From Actinomycetota bacterium (GTDB lineage: Bacteria > Actinomycetota > Thermoleophilia > Solirubrobacterales > Solirubrobacteraceae): a DNA stretch of 62,009 nucleotides. The notes under the pieces were generated by a model, which did no database searches, had not been told where the DNA came from, and saw only the letters and a list, made by a program, of their open reading frames with translations. Made by a program: the position numbers and the translations under genes. Below, one piece after another: positions 35,708 through 43,913 of this stretch. The stretch's first letter is position 1. Each line of letters begins with the position of its first letter. Location: positions 1-62,009 of the forward strand of contig VAWY01000030.1 in the NCBI GenBank assembly GCA_005888335.1, read 5' to 3'.

Positions 35708-36199
35708 ATGGTCGCCATGCGTCGCCGTCACCTCGATCTGCGCGCCGCCGCGGCGGTCCTCGCCGACGGCGACCCCACGATGTCCGAGATCGCCGAGCGC
35801 CTCGGCGTGGCCAAGCCGACGCTCTACAAGCTGGCGGGCAGCAAGGACGAGCTGATTCGTGCCTGCATAGAGGCGGAAACAGAGCGTGTCGCGGGCCATC
35901 TGCACGATCGCCTGTCCGGCGCCTCGGGCGCGTGGGTCCCAGAGGCGCTGCGGGCCATCGCCGCCTACGCCGAGGACTCCCCTGGCGGCTTCCGGCTGCT
36001 CTTCGAGCGCCGTGGACCGGACGTCCAGGACGCGCTGCGCCGGCTCGAGGCGCGCCTGGCCGAGCTGCTGCGCCGCCGCGCGCCGGCCCACCCCGACCTG
36101 CTGGCGGCCGCGCTGCTCGGGGCCGCCGCGGCCGTCGTCTCCCGTGCGCACGCGGACGGGCGCGTGGTGGACGCCGACGCGCTGGCCGCAGCCCTCTGA
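35708..36199 (+). CDS. TetR family regulator of the nitrate locus (probable)
   Basis: 163 residues, short for TetR. The HTH is clear (DPTMSEIAERLGVAKPTLYK, then LAGSKDELIRACIEAE, about 20-60). The ligand half is small. It sits between narK and nirB, and matching TGAAC dyads lie before its own start and at its 3' end ahead of nirB; a local repressor or activator of nitrate genes is the likely role, by inference. ATG at 35708, or the one at 35717. Confidence 0.85.
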   Translation: MVAMRRRHLDLRAAAAVLADGDPTMSEIAERLGVAKPTLYKLAGSKDELIRACIEAETERVAGHLHDRLSGASGAWVPEALRAIAAYAEDSPGGFRLLFERRGPDVQDALRRLEARLAELLRRRAPAHPDLLAAALLGAAAAVVSRAHADGRVVDADALAAAL

Positions 36200-36212
36200 A
36201 CCGCCAGGTTCA
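36197..36212. promoter_or_regulatory. TGAAC dyad upstream of nirB
   Basis: TGAACCGCCAGGTTCA, perfect 6-base arms with a 4-base spacer. It begins on the TGA stop codon of the tetR gene and lies 89 bases before nirB. It pairs with the dyad at 35685. Confidence 0.65.
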
Positions 36213-36223
36213 GGCCTCGACCG

Positions 36224-36257
36224 CGTGTCGAAGACTGCTGGCCGATGTTTCGACACG
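36224..36257 (+). promoter_or_regulatory. Leader hairpin or operator of nirB
   Basis: CGTGTCGAA (36224-36232) and TTCGACACG (36249-36257) are perfect 9-base arms around a 16-base loop, 43 bases before the nirB ATG. It could be a wide-spaced operator or an attenuator. The loop does not look like the paired hexaloop hairpins bound by ANTAR proteins. Confidence 0.5.
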
Positions 36258-36300
36258 GCGGGGATACCGGCGCTGGCGCCGTGCCTCTTTCCTTGCTGGC

Positions 36301-38694
36301 ATGCACGAACGCGTCGTGATCGTCGGCGGCGGCATCGCCGGCCAGTCGGTGTGCGAGGAGCTGCGCGCCCGGGACCCCGAGGTCCCGATCACGCTGCTGT
36401 GCGCCGAGCCGCGGCTGCCGTACGACCGCGTCGTGCTCTCGCACCTGCTGAGCGGCGAGGCGACCGAGGAAGACCTGCAGCTGCGCCCCGCCGAGTGGTA
36501 CGCCGACCGCGGCGTCGACGTGCGGCTCGGCACGCGCGTCGCCCGGCTCGACGCCGAGGCCGGGCGCTGCGAGCTCGGCGACGGGACGTCACTCGACTTC
36601 GGGCGCGCCGTGCTGTGCACCGGCTCGGATCCGCTCGTGCCGCCGATCCCCGGCGCCGACCTGCGCCGCGTCCACGTGTTCCGCGGCCCCGAGGACTGCG
36701 CGGCGATCGCGCTCGCCGCCCGGCGCGCGCGGCGAGCGGTCGTCATCGGCGGCGGCCTGCTCGGGCTCGAAGCGGCGCGCGGCGTCGCCGAGTACCGCTG
36801 CGCGACGACCGTCGTGCACCTCATGGACCGCCTGATGGAGCGCCAGCTCGACGCCGGCGCCGCGGCGCTGCTGGCGCCGGCGATGAAGGCGCTCGGCGTC
36901 GAGGTGCTGCTCGAGCGCCAGACCACCGAGCTGCTGGCCGACCTGTCCGACGGCGTTCGCGGCGTGCGCTTCGCCGACGGCACCGAGCTCGAGGCCGACC
37001 TCGTCGTGATCTCGATCGGCATCCGCCCGCAGGTCGACCTGGCCCGTGCGGCCGGCCTGGCCGTCGAGCGCGGGATCGTCGTCGACGACCGCATGGTGAC
37101 CTCGCACGAGCGCGTGCTGGCGGTCGGCGAGTGCGCCCAGCACCGCGGCGTCGTCCACGGCATCGTCGCGCCGATCCACGACCAGGCGGCCGTGGCCGCC
37201 GCCACGCTGGCCGGCCGCGAAGCCGCCTACACGGGCTCCGTGCCGAGCGCCAAGCTCAAGGTCATGGGCGTCGACCTCGTGTCGGTCGGCGCCGCCGAGG
37301 GGCCCCGCGAGGTCGTGTGCGCCGACGCCGCGGGGACGTACCGCAAGCTCGTCGTCGGCGCCGATGGGTGCGTGGCCGGGGCGGTCCTGCTCGGCGACGT
37401 GCGCGGCCACGAGCTGCTGCTCGAGGCCGTGCGCGCCGGCGAGCAGGCCGCCGACCCGCTGGCGCTGCTCGCGCGCGCCGGCGAGGCGACGGCCGCCGAC
37501 CTGCCCGACACCGCCAAGGTGTGCAACTGCAACGGCGTCTGCAAGGGCGAGATCGTCAGCGCGATCAGCGAGCGCGGGCTCGGCTCCACGCAGGAGGTCA
37601 TCTCCGTCACGCGGGCCGGCTCGGGCTGCGGCTCGTGCAAGCCGCTCGTCAAGGAGCTCGTCGCGCTCGCGCGTGGCGGCGCCGACGAGGAGCCGGCCTA
37701 CCTGTGCCCCTGTCGGCGCCAGACGCGCGAGGAGCTGGCCGCGGTGGTGCGCGAGCGCGGCGTGGAGTCGGTGAGCGAGCTGACCGCGGCCTGCGGCGCC
37801 GGGCGCGACTGCGGCGCGTGCAAGCCCGGCCTCGCCTATCTGGTCTCGCAGGTCTGCGAGAACCGCCACCACGAGGAGCGCCACGCCCGCTTCATCAACG
37901 ACCGCGTCCACGCGAACATCCAGCGCGACGGCACGTTCTCGGTCGTGCCGCGGATGCGCGGCGGCGTGACGACGCCGGCCGAGCTGCGCCGGATCGCCGA
38001 CGTCGCCGAGCGCTACGAGGTCCCGCTGGTCAAGGTGACCGGCGGCCAGCGCATCGACCTGCTCGGCGTGCGCAAGGAGCAGCTCCCCGCGATCTGGGAG
38101 GAGCTCGACATGCCGTCCGGCCACGCGTACGCGAAGGCCGTGCGCACGGTCAAGACGTGTGTGGGGACCGACTTCTGCCGCTTCGGGCTCGGCGACGCGA
38201 TCGGCGTCGGCGTCGAGCTCGAGCGGCTGATGGAGGGCCTCTACACGCCGCACAAGGTCAAGTCGGCGGTGACAGGGTGCCCGCGCAACTGCGCGGAGGC
38301 CTACGTGAAGGACATCGGCCTCGTCGCCGTGGAGGGCGGCTGGGAGCTGTACGTGGGCGGCGCCGCCGGCTCGACGGTGCGGAAGGGCGACCTCCTGGTC
38401 ACCGTGACGACGAGCGACGAGGCGATCCGCTGGGCGCTGGCCTTCCTGCAGCACTACCGCGAGAACGCCGACTACCTCGAGCGCACCTACGGCTACCTCG
38501 AGCGCGTCGGCATCGACGCCGTCCGGGAGGCGGTCACCGAGGGGATGGAGGCGCTGCTCGAGCGCTACCGGATCGCCAAGGCGGCGGCCGACCCGGACCC
38601 GTGGCGCGAGCGCCACAACCCGGTGCACCCCAAGCAGTTCGCCGAGCTCGACACCGACCCCGTCACCCCGATCGACGTCGTCCTCGGGCAGTGA
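36301..38694 (+). CDS. nirB: Assimilatory nitrite reductase large subunit
   Basis: 797 residues. FAD domain (VVIVGGGIAGQSVCEELRAR), NAD domain (RAVVIGGGLLGLEAARGVAE), a BFD-like [2Fe-2S] pair (CNCNGVCKGE near 407 and the CGSCKP, CPCR, CGACKP cysteines), then the siroheme/[4Fe-4S] module with TCVGTDFCRFG (about 618) and TGCPRNCAEA (about 657). It reduces nitrite to ammonium with NAD(P)H together with NirD. The ATG at 36301 is right at the dinucleotide-binding strand. Coupled by GTGA to nirD. Confidence 0.96.
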   Translation: MHERVVIVGGGIAGQSVCEELRARDPEVPITLLCAEPRLPYDRVVLSHLLSGEATEEDLQLRPAEWYADRGVDVRLGTRVARLDAEAGRCELGDGTSLDFGRAVLCTGSDPLVPPIPGADLRRVHVFRGPEDCAAIALAARRARRAVVIGGGLLGLEAARGVAEYRCATTVVHLMDRLMERQLDAGAAALLAPAMKALGVEVLLERQTTELLADLSDGVRGVRFADGTELEADLVVISIGIRPQVDLARAAGLAVERGIVVDDRMVTSHERVLAVGECAQHRGVVHGIVAPIHDQAAVAAATLAGREAAYTGSVPSAKLKVMGVDLVSVGAAEGPREVVCADAAGTYRKLVVGADGCVAGAVLLGDVRGHELLLEAVRAGEQAADPLALLARAGEATAADLPDTAKVCNCNGVCKGEIVSAISERGLGSTQEVISVTRAGSGCGSCKPLVKELVALARGGADEEPAYLCPCRRQTREELAAVVRERGVESVSELTAACGAGRDCGACKPGLAYLVSQVCENRHHEERHARFINDRVHANIQRDGTFSVVPRMRGGVTTPAELRRIADVAERYEVPLVKVTGGQRIDLLGVRKEQLPAIWEELDMPSGHAYAKAVRTVKTCVGTDFCRFGLGDAIGVGVELERLMEGLYTPHKVKSAVTGCPRNCAEAYVKDIGLVAVEGGWELYVGGAAGSTVRKGDLLVTVTTSDEAIRWALAFLQHYRENADYLERTYGYLERVGIDAVREAVTEGMEALLERYRIAKAAADPDPWRERHNPVHPKQFAELDTDPVTPIDVVLGQ

Positions 38695-39020
38695 CCGGCT
38701 ACACCTACATCGGGCGCGCCGACGACGTCCCGCCGCTCGAGGGCCGCAGCGTCACCGTCGCCGCGCGGCGGATCGCCGTGTTCCGCACGCCCGAGGGCTT
38801 CCGCGCGCTCGACCACGCCTGCCCCCACGCCGGCGGCCCGCTCGCCGACGGGATCGTCGCCGACCGCTGCGTGACCTGCCCGCTGCACGGCTGGCGCTTC
38901 GACCTCGACACCGGCGAGGCGCGCAACGCCGACGCGCGCGTGCGCACCTACGAGGTCGTCGAGCGCGCCGGCGAGCTGTGGCTGCGCACCGGCTCGGGGG
39001 AGCTGGCCGAGGCGGCGTGA
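38691..39020 (+). CDS. nirD: Nitrite reductase small subunit (Rieske-type)
   Basis: 109 residues. Rieske [2Fe-2S] ligands are complete: CPHAGG and CPLHGW, so this is a true cluster-binding NirD and not one of the cluster-less forms. It works with NirB in nitrite reduction. The GTG at 38691 overlaps nirB, and its stop overlaps the nitrate reductase gene (GTGA), so nirB, nirD and the reductase form one operon. Confidence 0.94.
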   Translation: MTGYTYIGRADDVPPLEGRSVTVAARRIAVFRTPEGFRALDHACPHAGGPLADGIVADRCVTCPLHGWRFDLDTGEARNADARVRTYEVVERAGELWLRTGSGELAEAA

Positions 39021-42000
39021 AGCGCGTTCGCAGCACCTGCCCGTACTGCGGGGTGGGCTGCGGGCTGATCGCCGAGGTCGAGGGCGGGCGGCTGTCCGCC
39101 GTCTCCGGCGATCCCCTGCACCCCGTCAACCGCGGCGCGGCGTGCGTCAAGCCGCTGCACCTGCCGGCGGCCGTCCACGCTCGCGACCGGGCGACCGCGC
39201 CGCTCGTGCGCGGCTCGCGCGAGGAGCGCTGGCGGCCGGCGACGTGGCGCAGCACGATCGCGCTGCTCGCCCGCCGCCTGAAGGCGCTGGCCGCCGAGCA
39301 CGGGCCCGACGCGATCGCCTTCTACGTCTCGGGCCAGCTGCTCACCGAGGACTACTACGCGGTCAACAAGCTGGCCAAGGGCTTCCTCGGAACCAACAAC
39401 GTCGACTCCAACTCGCGCCTGTGCATGTCGAGCGCGGTCGCCGGCTACCGCGAGTCGCTGGGCTCCGACGGGCCGCCGGCGTCGTACGCCGACATCGACC
39501 AGGCCGACTGCCTGCTGCTCCTCGGCAGCAACACCGCCGCGTGCCACCCGATCCTGTGGTCGCGCATCCGCCGCCGCCAGGCCGAGGGCGCGTCGGTGAT
39601 CGTCGTCGACCCGCGGCGCACCGACACGGCGGCGGCCGCCGACGTCCACCTGCCCGTGCGCCCCGGCAGCGACCTGCCGCTGCTCAACGCGATGCTCGCT
39701 GTCCTCGCCCGCGACGGGCTGCTCGACGAGCGCTTCCTGGCGCGGCGCACCGAGGGCCTCGATGAGGCGCTCGCCGCGGCGGCCGAGTGGTCGCCCGAGC
39801 GCGCGGCCGAGGCGTGCGGCGTGAGCGCCGAGGCGATCGTCGAGGCCGCCCGGCGCTTCGGACAGGCCAAGCGCGCGATGGCGCTGTGGTCGATGGGCGC
39901 CAACCAGTCGACCGTCGGGACGCTGAAGAACCGCGCGCTGAACAACCTGTGCCTGGCCACCGGCAACATCGGCCGGCCGGGCACCGGGCCGCTGTCGCTG
40001 ACCGGCCAGCCCAACGCGATGGGCGGCCGCGAGACCGGCGGCCTGTCGACGCTGCTGCCCGGCTACCGCAGCGTGTCCTCGCCCGAGGACCGCGCCGAGA
40101 TGCGCCGGCTGTGGGCGCTGCCGGTCGACGCGCCCGGGATCTCGCCGCAGCCGGGGATCGCCGCGACCGACCTCGTCGAGGCGCTCGAGTCACGCGCCGT
40201 GCGCGCGGTGTGGGTTGTCGGCACCAACCCGGTCGTCTCCCAGCCCGATGCCGAGCGCTTCGCCGCCGCGCTGCGCGAGGCCGAGCTCGTCGTCGTCCAG
40301 GACGCCTACCACCCGACCGAGACCGGCGCCCTGGCCCACGTCGCGCTGCCCGCCGCGCAGTGGCCCGAGAAGGACGGGACGATGACCAACTCCGAGCGGC
40401 GCGTCTCGCTCGTCCAGCGCGCGCTCGACCCACCCGGCCTGGCGCTGGCCGACTGGGAGATCTTCGCGCGGCTCGGGCGCGCGCTCGGGCACCGCGAGGC
40501 GTTCGCCTGGGGCACCGCGGCCGAGGTCTTCGACGAGTACGCCGCGACGACGGCCGGGCGCCTGTGCGACGTCAGCGGCCTGAGCCACGACCGCCTGCGC
40601 CGCGAGGGCCCGATCCAGTGGCCGTGCCGCCCGGGTCACGACGGCACCGAGCGCCTGTACACCAGCGGCCGGTTCCCGACCCCGTCGGGGCGCGCGCGCC
40701 TGGCCGCCACGCCGCACGCCGACCCGGCCGACGCACCCGACGGCGACTTCCCGCTCGTGCTCACCACGGGACGGCTGGCCGGCCAGTGGCACACGATGAC
40801 GCGCACGGCCAAGTCCGCCGACCTGCTCGCCGCCGACCCCGAGCCGTTCGTCGAGCTGCACCCGGCCGACGCCGAGCGCGCGGGCGTGCGCGACGGCGCC
40901 CGCGTGCGGCTGGTCTCGCGGCGCGGCGAGGCGCACCTCAAGGCGCGCCTGACCGACCGCGTTCCGGAAGGCACGGCCTTCGCGCCGTTCCACTGGGGCG
41001 CGCTGCACCTGCCGCCGGGCGCGGGCGCGCTGAACGCGGTGACCAGCCCGGCGCTCGACCCGGTGTCGCGGCAGGCCGAGCTCAAGGCGTGCGCGGTGCG
41101 CGTCGAGCCCGCCCGCACGACGGCGCGCCGCACCGCGTGCGCGCCGCAGCGGCTGCTCGTCGTCGGCGGCGGCATGGCAGGGCTGGCCGCGGTCGAGGCG
41201 GTCATGGAGCACGACCCGTCGGCCTTCGACGTGACGATCGTCGGCGCCGAGCCGCAGCTGCCCTACAACCGCGTCCGGCTCTCGCACGCGCTGGCCGGCG
41301 ACCTCGCGACCCCCGCGCTGCTGCTGCGCAACGCCGACTGGTACGACGCGCGGGGGATCGCGCTCCGTCACGGGGTGGCCGTCGAACGCCTCGGTCTCCG
41401 CGAGCGAGAGGTCGAGCTCGCGGGCGGCGAGCGGCTGGGCTGGGACCGCCTGGTGCTGGCCACCGGCTCGCAGCCGGCGCTGCCGCCGATCGCCGGGCTG
41501 CACCGCTCCGGCGTGCACGCGTTCCGCACGCTGAGCGACGCCCAGGCGATCACCGCCGCCGCCGCGCGCGGCGGGCGCGCGGTCGTCGTCGGCGGCGGCC
41601 TGCTCGGTCTCGAGGCGGCCCGCGGGCTGCAGGCGCGCGGCGTGCGCGTGACGATCGTGCACCTCGCCGACCGGCTCATGGAGCAGCAGCTCGACACGCT
41701 CGGCGCGGGGCTGCTCGAGCGGCGCATCCGCGAGCTCGGCATCGACGTGCTGCTCAACGCGCGCACCGAGGAGATCGCCGGCAACGGCAGCGCCGAGGGC
41801 GTGCGGCTCGCCGGCGGGCAGGAGCTCGACGCCGGCCTCGTCGTCGTCGCGACCGGCGTGCGGCCCGACGTGCGCCTCGCCCGCGCGGCGGGGCTCGAGG
41901 TCGGGCGGGGCGTCGTGGTCGACGACGAGCTGCGGGCCAGCCATCCCGGCGTCTGGGCGGTCGGCGAGTGCGCCGAGCACCGCGAGACCGTCTACGGGCT

Positions 42001-42550
42001 GTGGCCGCCGGTCCGCCGCCAGGCGCGCGTCGCCGGCGCCGCGATCGCGGGGCGGCCGGCGGCCTTCCACGGCGCCGTCCCCGCGACCACGCTGAAGGTC
42101 ATGGGCGTCGACCTGTTCTGCGCGGGACGCGCCGAGGCGCGGCCGGGCGAGGAGGAGGTCCTGGCGCTCGACTCGCGCAGCGGGCGTTACCGCAAGCTGA
42201 TCCTCGCCGGCGACCGGCTGGCCGGCGCGGTGCTGCTCGGCGACCTCGGCGAGGCGCCCGCGCTCCACGACGTCATCGAGCACGGCCGCCCGGTCCCCGA
42301 CGAGCTGCTCAACGCCGGCGCCGCGGCGGGCGGGGCCGAGCCGCCGCCGAGCGCGCTGGTGTGCTCGTGCAACGGCGTGTCGCGCGACGCGATCGAGCGC
42401 GCGATCGCGACCGGCGGGCTCGAGCGCCTCGAGCAGGTCGCGGCGGCGACGGGCGCGAGCACGGGCTGCGGCGGATGCCGCCCCGTCGTCGAGGAACTGC
42501 TCGCGTCCGCGCACGAGCGGCGCCGCGAGCCGCTCGCCGCCACGCGCTGA
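39017..42550 (+). CDS. nasA: Assimilatory nitrate reductase fused to an FAD/NAD and [2Fe-2S] reductase module
   Basis: 1177 residues. Residues 1-700 are a molybdopterin oxidoreductase: [4Fe-4S] ligands Cys8, Cys11, Cys15 and Cys43, Mo ligand Cys136 (NSRLCMSSA), QPNAMGGRETGG, and the C-terminal molybdopterin-binding barrel. From about 711 a complete NirB-like FAD/NAD oxidoreductase follows (RLLVVGGGMAGLAAVEAVME, GGRAVVVGGGLLGLEAARGL), then a BFD-type [2Fe-2S] domain (CSCNGVSRDAIERAI, TGCGGCRP, about 1115-1165). It can therefore take electrons straight from NAD(P)H without separate NasB/ferredoxin. The GTG at 39017 overlaps nirD. Ended by the terminator at 42603. Confidence 0.93.
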   Translation: MKRVRSTCPYCGVGCGLIAEVEGGRLSAVSGDPLHPVNRGAACVKPLHLPAAVHARDRATAPLVRGSREERWRPATWRSTIALLARRLKALAAEHGPDAIAFYVSGQLLTEDYYAVNKLAKGFLGTNNVDSNSRLCMSSAVAGYRESLGSDGPPASYADIDQADCLLLLGSNTAACHPILWSRIRRRQAEGASVIVVDPRRTDTAAAADVHLPVRPGSDLPLLNAMLAVLARDGLLDERFLARRTEGLDEALAAAAEWSPERAAEACGVSAEAIVEAARRFGQAKRAMALWSMGANQSTVGTLKNRALNNLCLATGNIGRPGTGPLSLTGQPNAMGGRETGGLSTLLPGYRSVSSPEDRAEMRRLWALPVDAPGISPQPGIAATDLVEALESRAVRAVWVVGTNPVVSQPDAERFAAALREAELVVVQDAYHPTETGALAHVALPAAQWPEKDGTMTNSERRVSLVQRALDPPGLALADWEIFARLGRALGHREAFAWGTAAEVFDEYAATTAGRLCDVSGLSHDRLRREGPIQWPCRPGHDGTERLYTSGRFPTPSGRARLAATPHADPADAPDGDFPLVLTTGRLAGQWHTMTRTAKSADLLAADPEPFVELHPADAERAGVRDGARVRLVSRRGEAHLKARLTDRVPEGTAFAPFHWGALHLPPGAGALNAVTSPALDPVSRQAELKACAVRVEPARTTARRTACAPQRLLVVGGGMAGLAAVEAVMEHDPSAFDVTIVGAEPQLPYNRVRLSHALAGDLATPALLLRNADWYDARGIALRHGVAVERLGLREREVELAGGERLGWDRLVLATGSQPALPPIAGLHRSGVHAFRTLSDAQAITAAAARGGRAVVVGGGLLGLEAARGLQARGVRVTIVHLADRLMEQQLDTLGAGLLERRIRELGIDVLLNARTEEIAGNGSAEGVRLAGGQELDAGLVVVATGVRPDVRLARAAGLEVGRGVVVDDELRASHPGVWAVGECAEHRETVYGLWPPVRRQARVAGAAIAGRPAAFHGAVPATTLKVMGVDLFCAGRAEARPGEEEVLALDSRSGRYRKLILAGDRLAGAVLLGDLGEAPALHDVIEHGRPVPDELLNAGAAAGGAEPPPSALVCSCNGVSRDAIERAIATGGLERLEQVAAATGASTGCGGCRPVVEELLASAHERRREPLAATR

Positions 42551-42602
42551 CCCACGCGGGCGGCGCTCGCCGGCGCGCGCGGCGGCTGGGGAGATTTCTC
42601 CA

Positions 42603-42628
42603 GGTCTCGGCGAAACGAGGCCGTTTTT
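42603..42628 (+). terminator. Rho-independent terminator of the nitrate operon
   Basis: GGTCTCG-GCGAAA-CGAGGCC (one G-T pair in a 7-bp stem) then G and TTTTT. This is the only textbook intrinsic terminator found in the window, 53 bases after the reductase stop. Confidence 0.75.
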
Positions 42629-42643
42629 CATGAGAAGTTTGTT

Positions 42644-42663
42644 CAGGGCTTGACAGAACCCTG
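42644..42663 (+). promoter_or_regulatory. Possible promoter/operator of the ROK regulator
   Basis: TTGACA at 42650-42655 matches a -35 box and sits inside an inverted repeat CAGGG...CCCTG (42644-42648, 42659-42663). No convincing -10 hexamer lies 16-18 bases downstream, so the operator reading is as likely as the promoter reading. Confidence 0.35.
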
Positions 42664-42697
42664 GGCGATGCGAAAAGGTCCCGCGCCGGAGAGAGAG

Positions 42698-43879
42698 GTG
42701 AGTGGGTCGCTTCGATCGCTGCGGGAACTCAATCGCCTACGCGTGCTCGAGATCGTTCGCGAGCGCGGGCAGGTGAGCCGGGGGGAGATCGCGCGCCAGA
42801 CCGGGCTGGCGCGCTCGACCGTGTCCAATCTGGTGGGCGAGCTCCAGCGCGACGGCTTCGTGGTCGAACGCGATCCCGCGCCCTCCTCGCACGGCGGCCG
42901 GCCGGCCGCGCTGCTGACGCTCAACCCCGGCGGCGGCGCGGTGATCGGCATGCACTTCGACCACGGCAGCGTGCGCGTCGCGCTGGCCGACCTCGACCAC
43001 ACCATCCTCGCCGAGGCCCGCTGCGACCTCGACGTCGACCACGAGGCGGGCGAGGGCCTGCTCGCCGCCTCGGCGCTCGTCGACCGCGTGCTCGCCGAGG
43101 CGGGCATCGACCGCGACCGTGTCGTCGGCGCCGGCGCGGGCATCGCCGGGCCGGTCGACGCCGCGTCAGGGACGGTCGGCTCCTCGACCCTGCTGCCGGG
43201 CTGGGTGGGCATCGAGGTCGCCGCCGAGCTCGAGCGGCGCCTCGAGCTGCCCGTCCACGTCGACAACGACGCCAACCTCGGCGCGCTCGCCGAGTCGGTC
43301 CTCGGCGCCGGGCGTGACGCGAGCGAGATGGTCTACCTGATGCTCTCGTCGGGGATCGGCGCGGGGCTGATCCTCAGCGGTCGGCTGTACCGCGGCGCGC
43401 GCGGGACGGCCGGCGAGATCGGCCACGTCCTGGTCGATGAGAACGGCCCGATGTGCCGCTGCGGCCTGCGCGGCTGCCTGGAGACGTTCGCCGGCGCCAA
43501 CGCGCTCCTCGAGTTGCTGCGCCGCGAGGGGCTGACCGTCGACGGGATGGTCGAGCTCGCGCGCGACGGCGACCCGGCATGCGCGCGCGTCATCGCCGAC
43601 GCCGGGCGCACCGTCGGCCAGGTGGTCGCCGGGCTGTGCAACCAGTTCAACCCCGAGCTCGTCGTCGTCGGCGGCCGCCTGGCCGCGGCCGGCGGCCTGC
43701 TGCTCGAGCCGATGCGCGACGCCGTTCGCCGCTACGCCATCCCCGGCGCGGCGGGCGACGTCCGCGTGGTCGCGGGCGCGCTCGGGGATCGCGCCGAGCT
43801 GCTCGGCGCGCTCGTGCTCGTCGTCGGCCAGTCCGACCGGGCGTTCTCCGGCCGCGTGAAGGCGGCGGTCGGGCGATGA
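42698..43879 (+). CDS. ROK family transcriptional regulator / sugar kinase homologue
   Basis: About 393 residues. An N-terminal winged HTH (SLRSLRELNRLRVLEIVRER, GEIARQTGLARSTVSNLVGE) precedes the ROK domain (VIGMHFDHGSVRVALADLDH, GAGAGIAGPVDAASGTV, and the zinc motif CRCGLRGCLE). NagC/XylR-type proteins bind a sugar and control its uptake genes. It probably represses the ABC transporter operon starting 34 bases downstream. The GTG at 42698 with GGAG six bases ahead is preferred; the ATG at 42668 is an alternative. Confidence 0.9.
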   Translation: MSGSLRSLRELNRLRVLEIVRERGQVSRGEIARQTGLARSTVSNLVGELQRDGFVVERDPAPSSHGGRPAALLTLNPGGGAVIGMHFDHGSVRVALADLDHTILAEARCDLDVDHEAGEGLLAASALVDRVLAEAGIDRDRVVGAGAGIAGPVDAASGTVGSSTLLPGWVGIEVAAELERRLELPVHVDNDANLGALAESVLGAGRDASEMVYLMLSSGIGAGLILSGRLYRGARGTAGEIGHVLVDENGPMCRCGLRGCLETFAGANALLELLRREGLTVDGMVELARDGDPACARVIADAGRTVGQVVAGLCNQFNPELVVVGGRLAAAGGLLLEPMRDAVRRYAIPGAAGDVRVVAGALGDRAELLGALVLVVGQSDRAFSGRVKAAVGR

Positions 43880-43913
43880 GGAATCTAGGCAACCAAACGA
43901 CAGGAGGAACGAA

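Noticed and set aside
36224..36257. ANTAR-type antitermination leader for nirB
   Set aside because: ANTAR targets are two small hairpins with six-base loops; here there is one hairpin with a 16-base loop.
42650..42678. Strong sigma-A promoter at TTGACA before the ROK gene
   Set aside because: No acceptable -10 hexamer at 16-18 bases (AAAAGG), so it is listed only as a possible promoter/operator.
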